From positions 7,080,034 through 7,144,033 of the forward strand of contig CM030852.1 in assembly GCA_018105865.1 (NCBI GenBank): a DNA stretch of 64,000 nucleotides. Direction: 5' to 3'. This DNA comes from Metaphire vulgaris. Lineage: Eukaryota > Annelida > Clitellata > Crassiclitellata > Megascolecidae. The position numbers and the translations under genes were made by a program. Shown here one piece after another: positions 61,801 to 64,000 of this stretch. A model generated the notes under the pieces. It was not told where the DNA came from. It searched no databases and saw nothing but the letters and a program-made list of their open reading frames with translations. Each line of letters opens with the position of its first letter. Positions within the stretch are counted from its first letter, which is position 1.

Positions 61801-63826
61801 GGACGGAAGATGGCAGAGTGAGTTACGTGCTGGAGCGTCAGGCTGACGGTTTAGGCTCCGGTTAGCGCCCCTAGTGCCTTTCACAGAGACAGTAATGCGT
61901 CCTAGCCACTATAAATCATGCTATAGTTTTCTTAACTTACCTTTTGGCTTGCCCTTAACAGGATCTCGAAATAAACTGTTACGTCAAACAATTACCTGCT
62001 GTTAATAGTAGGCCTACTAGCGTTGTCTAAGTTAAACTATTGTAATTCGCTTCTCGCCTACCATCGACAGTCATTGGATCCTTCATAACCGTGTTTCATC
62101 TCTGCTGAGAGCAGCTTACTGCTCCGGAGAGAATGTCATATTCAGTCCACGTTGTGCCTCCTTAACGCTGAGCGTTTGAAGGTCGTGCACCAATCTATCT
62201 GAAAACGTCTTGCTCTATCCGAGAAAGCATTTAGTTATATAAGGAACTAGATAGAAATTTTTTCAACATTTTTTTATCGCCGAAAATTTGAAACAGTCTG
62301 CCAGATGAACTAAAGGATCTAAGACTATCGAGCATCAAAGTTGTTGTAATATATTAACGTTAGGATGTTGACGACGATATCGACAACGACGACGGTGATG
62401 ATGAATCTCAGAGAGCACAGTCTGCCCTCGGCTAATTTGTCCAAATTCCGCTGTTTTTGTTAACAGAACGATATTCAACGATGCAAATATGGAAGAAATC
62501 TTCGAAGCTTGCAACAGGGTTTAAACGAACAGAAGAGATATTTGGAGGAAATCGTCGAAATAGAAATCACAGTCTCACAATTACTAACAAATGTAAGATG
62601 TCTGAATTTCTTTGTAATGACCGTTGTATAGCTCGTATTGTCATAAAATGTCGGAATCAGTCATCAGCTTCAGTCATCTCAGTATTTAATGGGGTGTCCA
62701 AAATCATCACTATCTAACACAGACACTGTTAGCTAAACAACAATCCCGTTTGCTAGTCAGTTCTAGAACGAATAAGGAATGTTTCGATGGAAAAAATACC
62801 TGCAGATTCGTCAGCTTCAAAACTACAGAATTTTCTGCAGCAGCGTCATCCATCCGAATTCATCTAATAATTAATTAAGACAAACATTGCATAACTGCTT
62901 GTGGGAAAGCTGCTCATGGACTCTCATTCAACCGTGTAGCTTTGAGTAGCTTTGATCAATAAACCAATCAATCAATGAACTTCTATAACGCCACTATCAT
63001 AATGCCCAGGGTATCAGCCGATGGCGCACCAAATCCAAATAGCATTAGAACCAGGTCAAGCCAGAAGATCAGTCCGAAACGGCGAGAGAGCAATCTAAGG
63101 GGGATAAGCCAAGTCAAACAGATGTGTTTTAAGACCAGGTCTGAAAGATGATAAATTGTTAGTTATACGAAGTGATGTTGGTAGTGAATTCCAGAGCTTA
63201 GGGATGCACACTGAGAAACAACTAGTGCCAATGACTGAGAAAATAAGGAACAACAAATGAAGGTCCTGTCGAATACCTAGTGGAATGATTAGTAGGTCGA
63301 GGGATAAGTCACATCTTGAAGTAATCGGGTTCGTTATATAACATGGTTTTGAATAATAAAAGACAATCTTATCAGTTGTGAACTTGTGACATCTCAGAAA
63401 CTCTGCGTCAAACGGAAACGTTGGAAATGTCATCATGAAATTTTTATGCCACAGAAGTACTTTATAACGCAGTGTATTTATATTAATCTAACAGTTTTAA
63501 CTAATTGAATTCTGGGTACTCTACTTTTTAGACTTGTGACTCTGAGAAGAAGCAACGCCTTCAAGAATCCTACTATTTCCTAAAGGTGCACTTAGATTCA
63601 GTTCATATGTGTGGAAATATATGAGCATGCGATTCTCTTTCATCTTTGATGTTGTTAATTGATAAGTTTAATACTACTGTATGAAATAGGCTCACAACTT
63701 GGCAAGTGCTATACAATGCTTGAAACTAGTTATAATATTTGCATAATATGTTGTTGGTAGTTCAAAATGGTCAGCGATGAGAAACTATGCGAGGGAATTC
63801 AGACAGATGAGTGCCTGCTGCAACAG
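45074..63826 (+). CDS. Unrecognised coiled-coil protein gene, continues past window
   Basis: Five exons are proposed: 45074-45079 (ATG ACG), 58288-58335, 62467-62592, 63532-63585 and 63761-63826. All introns are phase 0 and have GT-AG ends. The joined N-terminus reads MTKVFSYEYLTAWIEKQTND IQRCKYGRNLRSLQQGLNEQ KRYLEEIVEIEITVSQLLTN, then TCDSEKKQRLQESYYFLK and FKMVSDEKLCEGIQTDECLL QQ. Mostly helical, with heptad leucines, so a coiled-coil scaffold is likely; no family recognised. The link from the ATG exon across 13 kb is the weakest part. Readable frame beyond 63895 (KLEALVRRIMDGPMKN...) suggests more exons to the right. Confidence 0.5.
45448..45641 (-). mobile_element. Single-unit copy of the GGCGGCTCC MITE
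   Basis: Right end CAGTGGCGGCTCCACAG (reverse), left end degraded to TAATGGCGGCTCTAGG. The interior (cacttgccaaatcc, ggtccc..., aacttctaatcatgggg) is one copy of the unit that is triplicated at 46864-47684, in inverted orientation. Target duplication not seen. Confidence 0.65.
45714..45764. repeat. ATG/ACG microsatellite
   Basis: GAT/ATG units with a short ACG stretch; a MITE has inserted at its end. Confidence 0.95.
45765..46017. mobile_element. hAT-like MITE built on GGGTTG repeats, 253 bp
   Basis: Ends CAGTGATGGCCTTGGG and CAGAGATGTCCATGGG (reverse). Flanks tgatgatg and tgatgaag, but they lie in a GAT repeat, so the duplication is only suggestive. Interior of degenerate GGGTTGGGTT units. 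Confidence 0.65.
46469..46737. mobile_element. Possible hAT-like MITE, GGGGGTGTCGG-rich
   Basis: Ends CAGTGTTATTTCTAGGATTT and CAGGGATATTTTTACACCC (reverse), flanked by GGGAGGG-like words on both sides. A related left end (CAGGGATATTTCTAGGATTG) occurs at 50579. Confidence 0.55.
46864..47684. mobile_element. hAT-like MITE with triplicated internal unit and nested MITE
   Basis: Outer ends CAGTAGCGGCTC and CAGTGGAGGTTCCAGGA (reverse). Flanks atcttaat (46856-46863) and atctgaat (47685-47692) match at 7 of 8. Three tandem units of about 160 bp (roughly 47195-47350, 47358-47510 and 47520-47684) each contain CCTATTGAGTG, GGGACCCTATACTTAATA, ATGATTAGAAGTT and CTTGCCAAATCCTGGA. Another MITE sits at 46883-47177. 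Confidence 0.75.
46883..47177. mobile_element. hAT-like MITE, 295 bp, twin of 56623-56918
   Basis: Ends CAGTGGCGTAGCGTGAC and CAGTGGCGTAACGTGGG (reverse). Flanks caacaggg and ccacaggg match at 7 of 8. Three cassette copies, and a TTAGGG-like core at 47049-47090. Confidence 0.92.
47693..48060. other. Intron of the third gene, nothing recognised
   Basis: No exon or repeat end seen between two transposon clusters. Confidence 0.4.
48220..49306. mobile_element. hAT-like element nested in the previous one, 1087 bp
   Basis: Perfect 8-bp target duplication ctgacacc at 48212-48219 and 49307-49314. Ends CAGGGGCGCCCATCC and CAGGGGCGCCCACACA (reverse). Contains an ATT microsatellite (48321-48412); no ORF. 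Confidence 0.95.
48321..48412. repeat. ATT microsatellite
   Basis: Imperfect at first, then about 20 clean ATT units. Confidence 0.97.
49981..51080. mobile_element. hAT-like element with CGGTTTCGGTT repeats, 1100 bp, nested
   Basis: Perfect 8-bp target duplication gtaattat at 49973-49980 and 51081-51088. Ends TAGTGCTGTTACGGTT are identical on both strands for 16 bp. Subterminal ACCGCGGTTTCGGTTCGGTT repeats, TTAGGG-like tracts (50084-50145 and 50886-50970), two cassette copies, a GTCCATAAAT-type MITE end near 50433, and a SINE fragment at 50497-50578. Confidence 0.95.
50497..50578 (-). mobile_element. tRNA-SINE tail half
   Basis: Reverse strand: AGCGGGTTCAAGCCCTG (B box) then GCCCCTGGTGGCTTTCACAC and GCCTCCTAAGCCATTTTAAA. 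The head with the A box is missing, cut off at a MITE-like end at 50579. Confidence 0.7.
51542..51655. mobile_element. Short hAT-like MITE, 114 bp
   Basis: Ends CATAGGCGTAAACTTATA and CATTGGCGTAAACTTGGG (reverse). Flanks cttctact and cttttata agree at 5 of 8, so the duplication is weak. Confidence 0.55.
51664..52250. other. Intron of the third gene, decayed repeat
   Basis: Reverse strand has LINE-like words but no motif that I can assign; a CATAACATAACATAA run at 51893-51910. Confidence 0.35.
52257..52871 (-). pseudogene. CR1-like LINE C-terminus with 3' UTR and trinucleotide tail
   Basis: Reverse strand: FRKVQRRATKMVNGCHNLSY EKRLFRYCGLPTLERRR, then DLIAIYKILTGKVDVPCDRF F and RGDKCKLFKQRAGPRKNKFL ... 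VNGFKGYLRKLGY. This is the standard 'LE.VQRRATK...L.Y..RL..LGL..LE.RR.RGDL..VYKIL' ending. Then comes a 3' UTR GGTTCTCACAGGCTTACC...GCCTCCTAAGCCATTTTAAA and an ATT tail (52257-52323). A short AGAGAA/GAGAAG repeat has expanded inside the frame (52635-52690). 5' truncated. Confidence 0.88.
53026..53260 (+). mobile_element. tRNA-derived SINE, 235 bp
   Basis: A box GGCAGAGTGGGTTACGCG (about 53039-53056) and B box GGTTCAAGTCC (53084-53094) with normal spacing. The body CCCTAGTGACTGCCACACAG then GTGCGTCCTAGGCCAATTTT matches the 3' UTR of the LINE at 52257-52871. The end ataggcgctatacata matches other LINE tails. Confidence 0.88.
53369..53433. repeat. ATG microsatellite
   Basis: About 21 ATG units, followed by a hairpin. 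Confidence 0.97.
53438..53479. repeat. Hairpin next to the ATG microsatellite
   Basis: Arms ATTTATACCAAAAGGCGC and GCGCCTTTTTGGTATAAAT pair with one unpaired base; loop TAAAA. Resembles LINE-tail motif AGGCGCTA folded back on itself. Confidence 0.85.
53900..54405. mobile_element. Degraded MITE with cassette copies
   Basis: Right end CAGTGGCGTCTCTATAGCGG (reverse strand, 54387-54406) without a clear left partner. Contains cassette copies at 54106-54127 and 54161-54185 and GGGGGACGG repeats. Confidence 0.5.
54955..55300 (-). pseudogene. LINE 3' end
   Basis: atagcacctgttctaatgctc tail with an adjacent TTATTATTA; on the + strand the words agagttccaggtttttgga are the complement of a decayed 'WNSL' region. 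Open + frame 54974-55231 is therefore probably a shadow. Confidence 0.5.
55440..55728 (+). pseudogene. CR1/L2-like LINE C-terminus
   Basis: ERHWLGVPQRIKNKLAVLAY RCLQ ('LHWLPV..RI..KLA.L.Y.CL') then, after one stop, RKITGVPSMHHATFGDRMFP and AKTLESFKLEIETALFVRSY ending in TGA. 5' truncated, one or two breaks. Confidence 0.75.
55861..55899. repeat. ATT microsatellite
   Basis: About 13 ATT units downstream of the LINE. Confidence 0.96.
55900..56614. other. Intron of the third gene, nothing recognised
   Basis: No exon, repeat end or microsatellite seen. Confidence 0.4.
56623..56918. mobile_element. hAT-like MITE, 296 bp, twin of 46883-47177
   Basis: Perfect 8-bp target duplication gccagacg at 56615-56622 and 56919-56926. 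Ends CAGTGGCGTAGCGTGACTTT and CAGTAGCGTAACGTGGGG (reverse). Almost the same sequence as the 46.9 kb copy, including three cassette copies and a TTAGGG-like core (56796-56845). Confidence 0.96.
57002..57176. mobile_element. hAT-like MITE, 175 bp
   Basis: Perfect 8-bp target duplication gaggcaac at 56994-57001 and 57177-57184. Ends CAGTGGCGTATTTACCA and CAGTGGCGTATTTAGAA (reverse). One cassette copy at 57074-57104. Confidence 0.96.
57344..57417. repeat. TTC microsatellite
   Basis: About 24 TTC units. Long poly-Ser/poly-Glu frames over it are not genes. Confidence 0.98.
57420..58287. other. Intron of the third gene
   Basis: A CAGTGGCGTGCC-type end (reverse) at about 58052-58065 and a cassette copy at 57970-57992 point to a degraded MITE. 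57440-57600 has the look of LINE C-terminal DNA but is not assignable. Confidence 0.4.
58288..58335 (+). CDS. Third gene, proposed exon 2 (48 bp)
   Basis: Acceptor ttatttgcag, donor CAAACG|gtaaga, both near consensus. Only one frame is open and it is phase 0 to 0: KVFSYEYLTAWIEKQT. Confidence 0.55.
58337..59245. other. Intron of the third gene, nothing recognised
   Basis: No repeat end or exon stands out. Confidence 0.4.
59255..60235 (+). pseudogene. RTE/Jockey-like LINE C-terminus, split by a MITE
   Basis: Before the insertion: KQKKLQMFGHIIHMEEKGIL KTEIKR. After it, GRPRIRW (with one upstream stop), then IHATQSRNNWKGSSG. Rejoined order is 'RRL.FGH..R.........GRPR.RW...', the usual LINE ending. 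Followed by TGGC/GGAT microsatellite (60210-60303). Confidence 0.75.
59443..60080. mobile_element. hAT-like element, 638 bp, inserted in a LINE
   Basis: Ends CAGTGGCGTCGCTAGGCG and CAGTGGCGTGGCTAGGG (reverse). Flanks acagcgga and acaacgga match at 7 of 8. An internal CAGTGGCGTAGCTACATT word at 59591 suggests a further, half-lost insertion. GGGTGACACC repeats at both ends. Confidence 0.85.
60235..60303. repeat. GGAT/GGAC tetranucleotide tract, LINE tail
   Basis: Imperfect ATGGATGG and GAAAGGAC units directly after the LINE C-terminus. Confidence 0.9.
60843..61400 (-). pseudogene. Probable CR1-like LINE 3' end, strongly decayed
   Basis: Starts with tatatagcgcctatttaatt, the tail motif of other copies. 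The reverse frame 61140-61376 contains ASLRPHSFSIMIAALCLTQP DWVSF, a possible but weak LINE C-terminus. Confidence 0.4.
61799..61945 (+). mobile_element. tRNA-derived SINE
   Basis: GGACGGAAGATGGCAGAGTG then GGCTCCGGTTAGCGCCCCTA and CACAGAGACAGTAATGCGTC CTAGCCACTATAAATCATG. Same family as 53026-53260; B box degraded (GTTTAGGCTCC). Confidence 0.8.
62010..62240 (+). pseudogene. LINE fragment (CR1/L2-like middle)
   Basis: KLNYCNSLLAYHRQSLDPS (the 'LDYCNSLL.G' motif) then RRECHIQSTLC; badly broken. Lies 220 bp before exon 3 of the third gene. Confidence 0.5.
62467..62592 (+). CDS. Third gene, proposed exon 3 (coiled coil)
   Basis: Acceptor ttttgttaacag, donor ACAAAT|gtaaga, phase 0 to 0. NDIQRCKYGRNLRSLQQGLN EQKRYLEEIVEIEITVSQLL TN, with heptad hydrophobics. 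A second open frame exists, but it is phase-inconsistent and less helical. Confidence 0.65.
62975..63436 (-). pseudogene. CR1/L2-like LINE C-terminus and 3' UTR
   Basis: Reverse strand: VIGTSCFSVCIPKLWNSLPT SLRITNNLSSFRPGLKTHLF DLAYPP and stop, preceded by RHKFTTDKIVFYYSKPC-like decayed sequence. The 3' UTR is ggtgcgccatcggctg... with an ataacgcc tail, same as 18815-18905. Confidence 0.85.
63532..63585 (+). CDS. Third gene, proposed exon 4 (54 bp)
   Basis: Acceptor tactttttag, donor CTAAAG|gtgcac, phase 0 to 0. TCDSEKKQRLQESYYFLK. Confidence 0.65.
63761..63826 (+). CDS. Third gene, proposed exon 5
   Basis: Acceptor ttgttggtag, phase 0: FKMVSDEKLCEGIQTDECLL QQ, then gtgaaa as a fair donor. 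If the donor is not used, the frame runs on through VKHRNFIFLDLGYMLNERWQ KA to TGA at 63892. Confidence 0.55.
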
Positions 63827-64000
63827 GTGAAACACAGGAACTTCATCTTTTTGGACTTAGGCTACATGTTGAACGAAAGATGGCAGAAAGCTTGAAGCTC
63901 TAGTGCGGAGAATAATGGATGGCCCGATGAAGAATGAAAGACCAAAAGAGTGTGCTGATGTAAAGGAAGTTATGCCATACGACTCTAAACCGGCAAGAAC

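Overview
This is a 64 kb piece of an animal (metazoan) nuclear genome, almost certainly a marine invertebrate. The genes are spread over many short exons with GT-AG introns. The introns are packed with LINE fragments, tRNA-derived SINEs, nested hAT-like MITEs and trinucleotide microsatellites. Short TAGGCCTA-like words and TTAGGG-like tracts recur. A deuterostome such as an echinoderm or hemichordate would fit, but that is only an impression; the phylum cannot be fixed from this window.

Three genes can be assembled by hand, all on the + strand. (1) 507-16945 (possibly to 18162): an ionotropic glutamate receptor of the AMPA/kainate/delta/phi (AKDF) type. Ten exons cover the amino-terminal domain, the split ligand-binding domain, TM1, pore loop, TM3 and TM4, and intron phases agree throughout. 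One amino-terminal-domain exon (4952-5214) lacks one base and breaks the frame; the signal-peptide exon lies outside the window. (2) 23557-40226: a complete class II Rab11-family interacting protein (FIP3/FIP4/Nuf type). Eleven coding exons in consistent phase give 404 residues: degenerate N-terminal EF-hands, a long coiled coil and a C-terminal Rab11-binding segment. (3) 45074-63826 and probably beyond the right edge: an unrecognised coiled-coil gene, seen as an ATG exon followed by four small phase-0 exons. There is no evidence that the three genes work together; iGluRs act at the plasma membrane and FIPs link Rab11 recycling endosomes to motors and the cytoskeleton.

The rest is mobile DNA. 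The LINE remnants fall into a CR1/L2/Rex-like group, whose 3' ends carry a GCGCTATA-type tail next to ATT/TAA microsatellites, and an RTE/Jockey-like group. There are at least fifteen hAT-like non-autonomous elements with recognisable ends and 8-bp target-site duplications, several nested inside one another, one DD37D mariner with very long inverted repeats, and tRNA-SINEs whose tails match a resident LINE 3' UTR. Most unusual is a 2.2 kb transposon relic at 25861-28092: 10-bp target duplication, AGGGTGTAG ends, and a decayed transposase-like gene of a family I cannot name. A second oddity is a short cassette (TGACRAGC-A6-8-GGTCGTCA and variants) found more than twenty times inside MITEs with different ends.

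No operons, CRISPR arrays, rRNA genes or intact tRNA genes were seen. Exon calls rest on reading frame, splice sites, phase agreement and family resemblance, and no alignment could be run.
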